Origin: Notospermus geniculatus
Lineage: Eukaryota > Nemertea > Pilidiophora > Heteronemertea > Lineidae
DNA: 64,000 bases
Direction: 5' to 3'
Assembly (NCBI GenBank): GCA_002633025.1
Contig: NMRB01000507.1
Location: 237,368 to 301,367 of the forward strand
Notes under the pieces: generated by a model
Seen by the model: only the letters and a program-made list of their open reading frames with translations
Databases searched by the model: none
What the model was told of the DNA's origin: nothing
Made by a program: the position numbers and the translations under genes
Shown: piece by piece, positions 41,520 through 51,735 of the stretch
Layout of the letters: each line of letters begins with the position of its first letter
Numbering within the stretch: the first letter of the stretch is position 1

Positions 41520-42005
41520 ACACCTTGGCTCAACTGGTCTTTAAGTAGGTCACTAGGTCATGGAAGTAGGTCAGTTCAGACCTACACTTTATTAGCTTTA
41601 GTTTGATACCAAACATGGCTACCTTGGCTCAACTGGTCTTTACGTAGGTCACTAAGTCATGGAAGTACGTCAGTTCAAACCTACACTTCATTACCTTTAG
41701 TTTAATACCAAACATGACTACCTTGGCTCAACTGGTCATTAAAAAGGTCACTTAAGTCATGGAAGTAGGTCACTTCAAACCTACACTTCATTACCTTTAG
41801 TTTGATACCAAACATGACTACCTTGGCTCAACTGGTCTTTAAATAGGTCACTAGGTCATGGAAGTAGGTCACTTCAAACCTACACTTCATTACCTTTAGT
41901 TTGATACCAAGCATGACGACCTTGGCTCAACTGGTCTTTAAGTAGGTCACTAGGTCATGGAAGTAGGTCAGTTCAAACCTACACTTCATTACCTTTAGTT
42001 TGATA
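41520..42005. repeat. 99-bp tandem array, first block
   Basis: Five units starting CCTTGGCTCAACTGGTC at 41523, 41622, 41721, 41821 and 41920. Each contains AGTAGGTCACTAGGTCATGG, CAAACCTACACTTCATTACC and AGTTTGATACCAAACATG. Non-coding. One isolated unit lies at 2695-2730. Confidence 0.9.
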
Positions 42006-42895
42006 CCCAGAGTGAGGGAACTGGGCAAGGGGCTGTGTTGTGTGTTGGCTGTGTTTTGGGGGTCGCTGGGCTGTTTCCCTGGCTTCAGCGGACACGTTGA
42101 TGTCCCTGAAGCCAGGGAAACAGTTATTAGTCTAGGTCATTATTGCTTTTATGGTACTGTAAACCAGGTACTGCTATTGTTACGGCAGTTTGTGATACAT
42201 TTGACATCAGGATTAGGGTTGGGCCAGGCCCAGAGTGGAAATACTGACTGCCGTACCCCTAAGAACAGCCGTAATTCTTGGCTATCCTCCTGTGCCTTAA
42301 TTGAATGATTTATTTCGCATAAGTAATTGCAACATCTCGAAAAATAACTTAATGAGGAGAAAAAAGAACAAAATACAAAAGATAATAAAAGAATAAGAAA
42401 AGACAAAAAAGAAAAAAGCAGCGGACGGGATTCGAACCCGGGGCCCTGGTGGATTGCGAAGCAACGGTCATTTCACCATGAACCAACTGACGTGCAACGC
42501 CACCAAGACGTGCAACAGCAGTGACGTGCGCTACACTTCAACGGCAACGCGCGGTAGCGTTGCTGTGATGCGACGCACACTGGCGTTGCTGTCATGTGGT
42601 TTGAGTAAATCTGTGACGTCACTGTGACGTCATCAAATCATAAGTTTGAAATTAAATCTAAATTTACAAACAAACTGCTGAGCGAAGTGACTAATTGCGC
42701 CATCGATACATCATTTCCAGTCCTGCTTAACTTTCATGCGAAGTTTGAGCGCTTAACAATGCCGTATTGTGTGTTTTTGGCACGCTGTTTGCCAGAAGCC
42801 GAATTTCTTACATGAGGAGAAATTCAGAGTCGGACCGCCTGTGACGTCAGCAGCTTCGCTATCTGGCCACTGCGCGGCGTTCCGGGTCCTTTGCG
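42006..42895. mobile_element. 890-bp insertion in the 99-bp array
   Basis: Interrupts the array inside a unit. It contains a perfect 18-bp hairpin (42071-42088 with 42106-42123, CTGTTTCCCTGGCTTCAG) and a tRNA-related segment at 42421-42495. The word CATTTCACCATGAACCAACTG is part of the tRNA-like region. No gene was recognised. The ends were not defined to the base. Confidence 0.5.
42421..42495 (-). repeat. tRNA-related segment
   Basis: The minus strand has CCGGGTTCGAATCCCGTCCG, a good T-arm and B box, and GTTGGTTCATGGTGAAATG in the A-box position. The anticodon arm does not form a 7-nt loop, so this is a tRNA-derived repeat or pseudogene. Confidence 0.5.
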
Positions 42896-43488
42896 TCAAG
42901 CATGACTACCTTGGCTCAACTGGTCTTTAAGTAGGTCACTAGGTCATGGAAGTAGATCAGTTCAAACCTAAACTTCATTACCATCAGTTTGATACAAAAC
43001 ATGACTACCTTGGCTCAACTGGTCTTTAAGTAGGTCACTAGGTCATGGAAGTAGGTCACTTTAAACGTACACTTCATTACCTTTAGTTTGATACCAAACA
43101 TGGCTACCTTGGCTCAACTGGTCTTTAAGTAGGTCACTAGGTCATGGAAGTACATGTACGTCAGTTCAAACCTACACTTCATTACCTTTAGTTTAATACC
43201 AAACATGACTACCTTGGCTCAACTGGTCTTTAAGTAGGTCACTTAATAGGTCATTGAATAGGTCACTTTAAACCTACACTTTATTACCTTTAGTTTGATA
43301 CCAAACATAGCTACCTTGGCTCAACTGGTCTTTAAGTAGTTCACTAGGTCATGGCAGTATGTCACTTCAAACCTACACTTCATTACCTTTAGTTTGATAC
43401 CAAGCATGACTACCTTGGCTCAACTGGTCTTTAAGTAGGTCACTAGGTCATGGAAGTAGGTCACTTTAAACCTACACTTCATTACCTT
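42896..43488. repeat. 99-bp tandem array, second block
   Basis: About six units; the pattern restarts at 42909 and continues to a unit cut at 43488 by a SINE. Small unit differences (TACATGTACGTCAG near 43150; an extra GGTCA near 43240) show independent drift. Confidence 0.85.
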
Positions 43489-43727
43489 TTTTTAAATATT
43501 ATTTCAGGAGTGCAAGCGCTCACTTAGGGCATTATAGCTACTCATCAAACAATATTGGGCGATATTAACGATAAGTAGGAGGAAACCGGAGACCCCGGAG
43601 GAAACCTACGATGTCGAGGAGAGATTGCCGTCTCTACCACATAAAGCCACTTGCACGACCTGGGGATCGAACCCGCGACCTCAGTGGTGGCAGGCGCTGA
43701 TGTTTCCACTGCGCCACCCCGACACCC
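43489..43727 (-). repeat. tRNA-derived SINE inserted in the 99-bp array
   Basis: On the minus strand: a head with GGGGTGGCGCAGTGG (A box) and CGCGGGTTCGATCCCC (B box), then a body with CGTAGGTTTCCTCCGGGGTC and TCCGGTTTCCTCCTACTTA, and an A-rich tail at 43489. The GTTTCCTCCGG body is characteristic of a widespread tRNA-SINE group. The array is split within TTACCTTT|TAGTTTG. Confidence 0.75.
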
Positions 43728-43982
43728 TTTAGTTTGATAACATGGCTGCCTCGGCTCAACTGGTATTTAAGTAGGTCACTAGGTCATGGAAGTACGTCAG
43801 TTCAAACCTACACTTCATTACCTTTGGCAGAAATATGCCTTTAGTTTAATACCAAACATGACTACCTTGGCTCAACTGGTCTTTAAGTAGGTCACTAGGT
43901 CATGGCAGTAGGTCACTTCAAACCTACACTTCATTACCTTTAGTTTGATACCGGTACCAAGCATGACTACCTTGGCTCAACT
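43728..43982. repeat. 99-bp tandem array, third block
   Basis: Two to three units between the SINE and the twin hairpin elements; the first is degenerate (GCTGCCTCGGCTCAACTGG). Confidence 0.8.
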
Positions 43983-44203
43983 GGGCCCGTATTCATAAAA
44001 CTACTTGAGTCTAAGTGTGACACTTATCCTTTGTTCAACACAAAAGATAAGTATCATACTTTGACTTAAGTATGTTTATGAATATGCCCCAGGGCCCATA
44101 TTCATAAAACTACTTAAGTCTAAGTGTGACACCTTATCCTTTGTTCAACACAAAAGATAAGTACCACACTTTGACTTAAGTACTTTTATGAATATGGGCC
44201 CTG
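43983..44203. mobile_element. Twin hairpin MITEs, GGGCCCRTATTCATAAAAC ends
   Basis: Two near-identical hairpins in direct tandem (43983-44091 and 44092-44203). Each runs from GGGCCC(G/A)TATTCATAAAA through a CACTTATCCTTTGTTCAACA loop region to TTTATGAATATG(C/G)(G)CCC. They split one 99-bp unit between CAACTG and GTCTTTAAG. Confidence 0.85.
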
Positions 44204-44420
44204 GTCTTTAAGTAGGTCACTAGGTCATGGAAGTAGGTCAGTTCAAACCAATACTTCATACCTTTAGTTTGATACCAAACATGACTACCTTGGCTCAACT
44301 GGTCTTTAAGTAGGTCACTAGGTCATGGAAATAGGTCAGTTCAAACCAACACTTCATTTAGTTTGATAATAACAAACATAACTACATTGGCTCAACTGGG
44401 CTTTAAGTAGTCCGGTACTA
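44204..44420. repeat. 99-bp tandem array, last block
   Basis: About two degenerate units ending near 44420, after which the GGGGTTAAT repeat begins. Confidence 0.8.
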
Positions 44421-44439
44421 ACTCTCCGCCAGAATGAAA

Positions 44440-44660
44440 TCACGGACCCTCGCATCAGATGGGAAGGGGTTAATAGGCCTATATTACTTATGAGTTGAGA
44501 TGGATGTTGTATTAGACCTACTTGGTGACAATGGGTTAATACCAGATAGGCCTGCAATTCGTGGTGAAGTGAGATAGATATCTTTTGAGACGCATTGGGT
44601 GGAAGGAGTTAATATGGGAACCAATCCATGACTGACGTCACTAATGGTGGATGAAGTGAG
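44440..44660. repeat. GGGGTTAAT-type minisatellite
   Basis: Degenerate units of about 60 bp with GGGAAGGGGTTAATA, a GTGA-(G/A)TGAGAT(A)GATATC block and AGACC-ATTGGGTG. The same unit recurs at 58440-59060 and 62010-62100. Confidence 0.65.
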
Positions 44661-44924
44661 AAAGGGCATATATCTGATCTGGCGATGCTGTCCACCATTC
44701 AATAGTAGCTTGCCATTCAATACAACAGGGTGTTTTGACCGTCTCCGACAGTTCAACATGAAGTTCCTTGAGGAAGGATAAGCGGCGGCCGGGACAGAAT
44801 TCGTCTCTTCTCGGTTTATCAAATGAGAACAAATAAGACAAAACCCATAATGACTGTCGCAGTGTCGCGTTGTTGAGAGCGATGTGTCCTGAACTTCACC
44901 TGATGAAACCAAGAGTTCCCTGTC

Positions 44925-45365
44925 CCTTCGTCGTTGATGGTCCCAATCAAACTAAAGACATGTCATGCCATCGAAATGTGTGAAATATAAGGAATTTTTA
45001 TTGTCATACGCAACAAAAACAGCCCGAGTCGGAGACTCGAAATGACGAATGAGAGCCGATTAGAAATCGAGCAGTGAAAAGCGAGGGGCCGGCGATAGGC
45101 CTCATTCGGCTGATAGCACCAAAATTATCATATCCCTTCGTCGTTAATGGTCCCAATCAGACTAAATATGTATCAAATAATATAAATATGTGAAATTTTA
45201 ACAATTTCTAAGGCAGCACACTATGAAAGCAGCCCGAGTCGAAGACTTGGAATGACGTGCATGAAGCCGAGATCGCTGTTGTCGGTTCGATCATTGTGAT
45301 TTTTTTTCCAATATATATCGTCATATTTTGAACCCACTCGTGTCGTTTTGATGAAAAATAATTTC
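44925..45365. repeat. Duplicated dispersed repeat (CCCTTCGTCGTTAATGGTCC)
   Basis: Two units (44925-45110 and 45127-45290) each have TCCCTTCGTCGTT-ATGGTCCC, AATCA-ACTAAA and GCCCGAGTCG-AGACT. The second runs on to 45360. An inverted relative is at 7110-7265 and 7790-8030. Confidence 0.7.
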
Positions 45366-45686
45366 AGTTATTGTTGGGTGGTACTCAAATACCACTCACG
45401 TATGATTTCATAAGGCGATTGTCTATGATCATTGGGATTTTATGCGATGATCGTAGGTATATTTCATCTCGATTCACTTTGTGCAAGCACCACGACATTT
45501 CCCATGATTCCTCATTCCATGAACAAAAGAGCATCCAACATATCAAAGTAACTGGCGCGGGAAATTTAAATAGTGCTGTTTCTATTTTGTCAACTAGCGC
45601 CCCCTGGAGAAAAAATTTCGAATTAATTTCCATTGCACTTGGTGTACCAAAAATCAAGCTTCATACCCTATCAATTTGGTGTCTGC

Positions 45687-46420
45687 TCTATTCGCCTTAT
45701 ATCAATTCGCCTTTTCTCATTTCGCCTTCAAAAAGTATACATTTCGCCTTTTCCTGATTCGCCATCTCTCATTTTGCCTTCTCCTACTTTGCCGTATCTT
45801 ATCTCACCTTTGGCTACAGTCGACTTTTCCTATTTTGCCTTGTCATATTTTGCCTTCGTTTTATTTCGCCTTTTCTTTTTTGGCCATTTCTATTTTTGCC
45901 TTCATCTTAATTTGCCTTTATCTTATTTTGCCTCTTCTTATTCTGCCTTGTCCTAATTCGCATTTGTCTATATTTGCCTTACTTCTAATTCACCTTCTTT
46001 CATTTTGCCTTTGTCTTTATTCGCCCTATTCCTAATTTGCCTTCTTCCTATTTTGCCTTGTTTTATCTTGCCTTTTTTCATATCACCTTTTCCCTTCCTG
46101 CCTTTGTTTTATTTCGCCTCTTCTCAAGTGGCCATTTGTATTTTTGCCTTCATCTTAATTTGCCTTTATCTTATTTTGCCTCTTCTTATTCTGCCTTGTC
46201 TTAATTCGCATTTGTCAAAATTTGCCTTACTTCTAATTCGCCTTCTTTCATTTCGCCTTTGTCTTTATTTGCCCTGTTCTTAATTTGCCTTCTTCCTATT
46301 TGCCTTGTCCTTTTTGGCCTGTTTCATTTTTGCCTTTTCTCCATTGACCTTTTCTATTTTTGCCTTTTTATCTTATTTTGTCTTTTTTTACTCGGCTTTT
46401 CTCATCTTATTTTCATATCC
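45687..46420. repeat. TTCGCCTT minisatellite, left arm
   Basis: About 700 bp of degenerate 12-15 bp units of the type TTTGCCTTNTCTTATT. The open frames here (FAFSHFAF- or LILPLSYF-like) are translations of the repeat and not proteins. It starts GCTCTATTCGCCTTAT, which is inverted at the far right end (47825). Confidence 0.85.
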
Positions 46421-46589
46421 ATTCACCATATCTAAACATTTCTATTCTCGTCGTACCGTTATAAAACATTTCATGTACCAGATACCCATTTGTAAGGTAC
46501 TGTAGGTGTCAAAAGATTCTAATGCTGGGATTACTTGAGACGTCCGACTCCATAACAAGGTTGGTCAGCACACACCATAATGATAANAA

Positions 46590-47055
46590 CGGCAGAATAG
46601 GATAAAGGCGAATATGAGAAGAAGAAACAGGATGAGGCGAGATGAGATAAAGGCGGATTGGAATTAAGGCCAGTAAAGACAAAGGCAGAGTAGAACAAAG
46701 GCAAGATATGCGAAGGCGATTTGAGAAAAGGCGAAATTGATAATGGCAAAATGAGTGAAGGCAAACTAAGAAGATGGTGAAATGAGACAAAGGCGAATCA
46801 AGAAAAGGCAAGAAGAGAAAATGCAAAATGGTACAAAGGCAAAATAGGACAAAGGTGAATTAAAGGAAGGCGAAGTAGGATGAGGCAAGACGAGATAAAG
46901 GCGAGTTGAGAGAAAGGCGAATTAAGACAAAGGCAGAATAGAACAAAGGCAAGATATGCGAAGGCGAATTGAGAAAAGGCGAAATCGATAATGGCAAAAT
47001 GAGTGAAGGCAAAATATGAAGATGGTGAAATGAGACAAAGGCGAATCCAGTAGTC
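46590..47055. repeat. TTCGCCTT minisatellite, inverted arm 1
   Basis: The same unit on the other strand (AAGGCGAAATGAGA). 46805-47010 is repeated almost exactly at 47578-47785. A single N lies at 46587, at the left edge. Confidence 0.85.
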
Positions 47056-47577
47056 TTGAACGTTAGTTGGGAAATGGAAGGGTTGGGGATATATTCGTCC
47101 TGCGACTAAAAGTGTTCAGCAAAAATAACAGAGAAACAGATTCAGCAAAAAAAAAATAAACCGAGAAACAGATGCGTGAAAAAAACCACCTATCGCAAGG
47201 CTCGAACCCGGCGCCCCGGATTCATAGCCGGACGCTCTACCGCTGCGCCAGCCGGCCATGATGCTGGCTGCTGAATAAATGTTTATGAATACATCCCAGC
47301 TGCTCAACATATTTTTATGATAATAGAAATGACGTCACAAATCAGAATAATCTTACAAAAATCGCATTTCACAACATCCACAGAGCAAGTCCCCAGCAAA
47401 CCTGTCAGTATATCGCTACATAATGTACCCATCTACGTAAACCAACCGTCCGATATATTCCATCTGAACATTAGGCGCATTTCACCTATAAGTCCAATTC
47501 TATTGACTGACCCGTGACAAGTCTTTGGCTAGCTTCGCTGTTGGCCGCTACGCGGCGCGTTGGGCCCTTGCGTCAAG
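47056..47577. other. Insert between the two inverted minisatellite arms
   Basis: Non-repetitive sequence with a tRNA-like segment (47165-47258) and no gene. Its flanks indicate that it interrupted or was captured with a duplicated arm. Confidence 0.5.
47188..47258 (-). repeat. tRNA-derived segment
   Basis: The minus strand has GGCCGGCTGGCGCAGCGG (A box) and CGCCGGGTTCGAGCC (B box), with TCCGG stem halves enclosing an 8-nt loop CTATGAAT. The loop is one base too long and the T-stem is poor, so it is a SINE head or tRNA pseudogene. Confidence 0.55.
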
Positions 47578-47825
47578 AAAAGTAAGAAGAGAAAAGGCAA
47601 AATGGTACAAAGGCAAAGTAGGACAAAGGCGAATTAAAGGAAGGCGAAGTAGGATGAGGCAAGACGAGATGAAGGCGAGTTGAGAGAAAGGCGAATTAAG
47701 ACAAAGGCAGAATAGAACAAAGGCAAGATATGCGAAGGCGAATTGAGAAAAGGCGAAATCAATAATGGCAAAATGAGAAAAGGCAAAATGGCACAAGGCG
47801 AAATGAGATAAGGCGAATAGAGCAT
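47578..47825. repeat. TTCGCCTT minisatellite, inverted arm 2
   Basis: A duplicate of 46805-47010 plus a terminal part ending ATAAGGCGAATAGAGC, the exact reverse of the left arm's start. Confidence 0.85.
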
Positions 47826-48289
47826 GTACCATATTGCCTCTGGACCGAGTTATTGGGGTTTTCCATTTTACGGAAAATGCCCCCTGGAGAGCAGAATGTA
47901 GGTCAGATCGCAAAAAGTTTTGGTCCTGTTTCGAGTCCTCCCTAGGGCCTACCCCTCAACCAACTTTCATGACCCTCGGCCTTGCGGTTGCGAAACGTGC
48001 CAGTTTAACGGACGACACACAGACAGAGACACACACACACATCCGGACGCCACTCAGTATACATATGACTAGATCCGCTGACCTTTGGTCAGCTGAGCTA
48101 AAAACGAATATATTTCTTGCAAAACAGATGTAAGTTTGTCGACAAACACGAAAGTTTTACCCGATTTTTATCTCGCAGAGATGTCGGCTCGCAGAGAGCA
48201 AACCGCAGAGATGTTTGCCAAACGAAGACGCTAGATGGCGCTCGATACTGTCGCTATTTTAGTCTGCGATATCTCTTGTGGAGCACGAG

Positions 48290-48375
48290 TCTCAGCGGCC
48301 AAGTGGTTAGAAAAAAAAGAACTGTCACGGCAGGATTCGAACCCCTGTCCTTCAGTTTGATGACCGCGCGTGCTA
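48290..48375 (-). repeat. tRNA-derived segment with T-run
   Basis: The minus strand reads AGCACGCGCGGTCATCAAAC, then AGGGGTTCGAATCCTGCC (B box) and a run of eight T. On the far side is CTAACCACTTGGCCGCTGAG, the reverse of an A box. It looks like two oppositely oriented tRNA-derived pieces. Confidence 0.45.
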
Positions 48376-48621
48376 AACGGATGCTGAACAAAATACTGAC
48401 CATGACAACGGTTAAGGTTCGTTTGCTTCTCAGATACATGTAAAGCCGACTGATGGGACTGATATCATTGGTGTCCTTTTGCTCACATCGTTTTTCTCAG
48501 TGACCCCTCTCCCAGACAGTAGGCCCATGAAACATGAATGGCATTTCCGTCATTGTGCTTCTTTAGTGAACAATGCAACGGACGAATCAATGCCGCCGAT
48601 ACGATGTCAGTGCAAGGTTTT

Positions 48622-48739
48622 GGCCCGTATTCTAGAAGCTTCCTAAACTCTAAGGTCCACTTTAAGCGTTTGTATTCTGCCCTGCAAACAATAGCTAAAG
48701 GTAAACCTTAGAGTTGAGGAAGCTTCTAGAATACGGCCC
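48622..48739. mobile_element. Hairpin MITE, GGCCCGTATTCTAGAAG ends
   Basis: A 118-bp foldback: GGCCCGTATTCTAGAAGCTT pairs with AAGCTTCTAGAATACGGCC, plus inner CTCTAAGGT pairing. Its ends are related to the MITE at 10574. Confidence 0.85.
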
Positions 48740-49001
48740 TTTCTCTCTCGTGCTCGTTGTTTCTTACCGAATCTGCCCGAATTATATCATCATTTCCCAG
48801 GACAAGACCACCCTGCGAACACAAATACCATGTGAATCAGTATTCCTATCCTGTCAGCACAATAACATTAGAAAAGTGCACTTATGCACTGGATATACTA
48901 CTACCGGTTAAATAACTTGAGACACCTGTGAAGAATTCGATATAGGCTATTCTATGGATCCGATCCTTCAAAGGCGAAATATCAAGTTTCTTTGTGATAC
49001 T

Positions 49002-49102
49002 GGGTCATATGAATAAAGACTAGCAAATGCTTTTACTTCAGATTTGTCCAGCATTGCCGCTGCTGGTGCATCTGTATTGCAAAATTCAAGTAAAAGCATT
49101 TT
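49002..49102. mobile_element. Hairpin MITE, AGCAAATGCTTTTACTT family, copy 4 (truncated)
   Basis: GGGTCATATGAATAAAGACT and AGCAAATGCTTTTACTT at the left, AAGTAAAAGCATTT at the right. The outer right end is missing because the 4640-type repeat begins there. Confidence 0.75.
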
Positions 49103-49264
49103 TGGTTCACAAAGTAATCCTTACTTTCAACACTGTCTGGCTTGTCTATGTATGTCTGGCAATATTTTCAGCTATATCTCAATTGTTGAAGGAGCAACAG
49201 GTTTGAAATTTGGCATGCAGTCATATTCTAGTATGGTTGTTTTATTTCTTTGATAATTTTCGAA

Positions 49265-51735
49265 CAGAAATGCTGCGAAAGGGACCGAGGAAATAAGATG
49301 TTCCGCGGTATGGCTGGGATCATGTCACTATTACTGCACATATTTCAACCAAACTTGGTATGGTAATAGTGGTGGGGCTAGGGGGCCTTCTGATACCACC
49401 CATCACTCTGTTATGTAATCCGTAGCAACAGCATAGCAACCTTATTGTTCTGCGGTGTTCCTGGGATCATTACACTATTTCTGCACAGAATTATACCAAA
49501 CTTTGTAGGATGATAATGGGGAGGCTAAATTACGTCGTGGTACCAGTCATTATCCAATTATGTAATCCCTAGCAACAGCATAGCAACTCCATTGTTCTGC
49601 GGTACGCCTGGGATCATTTCAATATTACTAATTAGAATTCAACCAAACCTTGTAGGATGATAATGGGGAGGCTAAGCTACGTCATGGTACCAGTCATTAT
49701 TCAATTATATAGTCCCTAGCAACAGCATAGCAACTCCATTGTTCTGTGGTATGCCTGGGATCATTCCAGTATACTGATTGCAATTCAACCAAACCATGTA
49801 GGATGATAATGGGGAGGATACGCTACGCCATGGTACCACTCATTATCCAATTATGTAATCCCTAGCAACAGCATAGCAACTCCATTGATCTGCGGTACGC
49901 CTGGGATCATTTCAATATTACTGATTAGAATTCAACCAAACCTTGTGGGATAATATGGGGAGGCTGAGCAACGTCCTGGTACCACTCATTATCCAATTAT
50001 GTAATCCCTAGCAACAGCATAGCAACTCCATTGTTCTGCGGTACCCCTGGGATCATTTCAATATTATTGATTAGAATTCAACCAAACCTTGTGGGATGAT
50101 AATGGGATAGGACATGGAATGGAACAGAACTTTCAGAATGTGAAGCTCAGGACCCTTTATTAGCAGGATTGTGGTTGGTTGAGATGAAGGGAACGAAATA
50201 TTGAGAATGCCAAAACAATTATTTAGGTGGATTGCTCCTGGCTGACATGGAATAGAACAATTGAAACAGGAAACAATGCGCTGTTGCTAGTGGATTAATA
50301 TAGATATGGAAAAGGTACGCAAGGTAGGTGATCCTTAGGCTAAGAATCCATTCACGCGATTTTCTTGCCGCAGACGCTCGAAAGCATTGTTTGCTTCCGC
50401 CGCGTTGGTCGTGGACAAAGGATGCGACATCGCGCGGCACGAAAATCGCGTGAATGGATTCTTAGCCTTAAAGATATCATATACCATGTTTCTTTGTCCA
50501 AATAGCGAAACGAACATAGCATACAACAGAACAATGCTCTTACTAGGGTATTACATAACAGTGTGATGAGTGGTACCACAAATATTTAGCCCACCATATC
50601 ATCCTACAAGGTAAAGAGTTGTATTCTAATCAGTAATACTGAAATGATCCCAGGGCTACCGCAGAACAATGGAGCTGCTGCTATGCTCTGCTGTTGCTAG
50701 GGATTAAAAAATTGGGTAATGAGTGATACCACGACGTAGCTTAGCCTCCCCATTATCATCCTACAAGGTTTGGTTGAATTCTAATCAGTAATATTGAAAT
50801 GATCCCAGGGGTACCACAGAACAATGGAGTTGCTATGCTGTTGCTAGGGATTATATAATTGGATAATGAGTGCTACCATGGCGTAGCGTATCCTCCCCAT
50901 TATCATCCTACAAGGTTTGGTTGAATTCTAATCAGTAATATTGAAATGATCCCAGGCGTACCACAGAACAATGGAGTTGCTATGCTGTTGATAGGGATTA
51001 TATAATTGGATAATGAGTGCTACCATGGCGTAGCGTATCCTCCCCATTATCATCCTACAAGGTTTGGTTGAATTCTAATCAGTAATATTGAAATGATCCC
51101 AGGCGTACCACAGAACAATGGAGTTGCTATGCTGTTGATAGGGATTATATAATTGGATAATGAGTGGTACCATGACGTAGCTTAGCCTCCCCATTATCAT
51201 CCTACAAGGTTTGGTTGAATTCTAATCAGTAATATTGAAATGATCCAAGGGGCACCACAGAACAATGGAGTTGCTATGCTGTTGCTAGGGATTACATAAT
51301 TGGATAATGAGTGGTACCATGACGTAGCTTAGCCTCCCCATTATCATCTCACAAGGTTTGGTTGAATTCGTATCAGTAATATTGAAATGATCCCAGGGGT
51401 ACCGCAGAACAATGGAGTTGCTATGCTGTTGCTAGGGATTACATAATTGGATGATAACTGGCACCATGACGTAACGTAGCCTCCCCATTATCATCCTACA
51501 AGGTTTGGCATAATTCTGTGCAGACATAGTGTAACGATCCCAGGAACACCGCAGAACAATAAGGTTGCTATGCTGTTGCTAGGGATTACATAACAGAGTG
51601 ATGGGTGGTACCAGAAGGTCCCCTGGCCCCACCACTATTACCATACCAAGTTTGGTTGAAATCTGTGCAGTAATAGTGAAATGATCCCAGCCATACCGCA
51701 GAACATCTTATTTCCTCGGCCCCATTTCTACAGAG
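49265..51735. mobile_element. 2.5-kb foldback built of 147-bp tandem units
   Basis: The left arm (about 49265-50105) has units starting CTGGGATCAT at 49314, 49461, 49608, 49755, 49901 and 50047 (period 146-147 bp). The right arm (about 50565-51735) carries the reverse units (marker TCCCAG at 50648, 50803, 50950, 51097 and onward). The outer ends GACCGAGGAAATAAGATGTT mirror each other. Each unit has CCTAGCAACAGCATAGCAAC, AATTCAACCAAACCTTGT and GATAATGGGGAGG. The spacer holds another MITE. Non-coding. Confidence 0.9.
50337..50468. mobile_element. Hairpin MITE, AGGCTAAGAATCCATTCACG ends
   Basis: A 132-bp foldback with perfect 22-bp ends (AGGCTAAGAATCCATTCACGCG) located in the spacer of the 147-bp foldback. 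The interior CGCTCGAAAGCATTGTTTGC is shared with 19425-19505. Confidence 0.85.

Noticed and set aside
41520-44420. Regular 99-bp repeats as a possible CRISPR-like array
   Set aside because: There are no unique spacers between short repeats; whole units are homologous, and the window is eukaryotic.
45633-46826. Hydrophobic frames of 90-120 codons on both strands that look like membrane proteins
   Set aside because: They are translations of the TTCGCCTT minisatellite; residues repeat with the DNA unit and no family matches.
47188-47258. Functional tRNA gene on the minus strand
   Set aside because: The anticodon loop has 8 bases and the T-stem is mismatched.
49265-51735. 147-bp array as a CRISPR-like or satellite array
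   Set aside because: Units are homologous along their whole length and arranged in inverted arms with defined ends, as in a foldback element.
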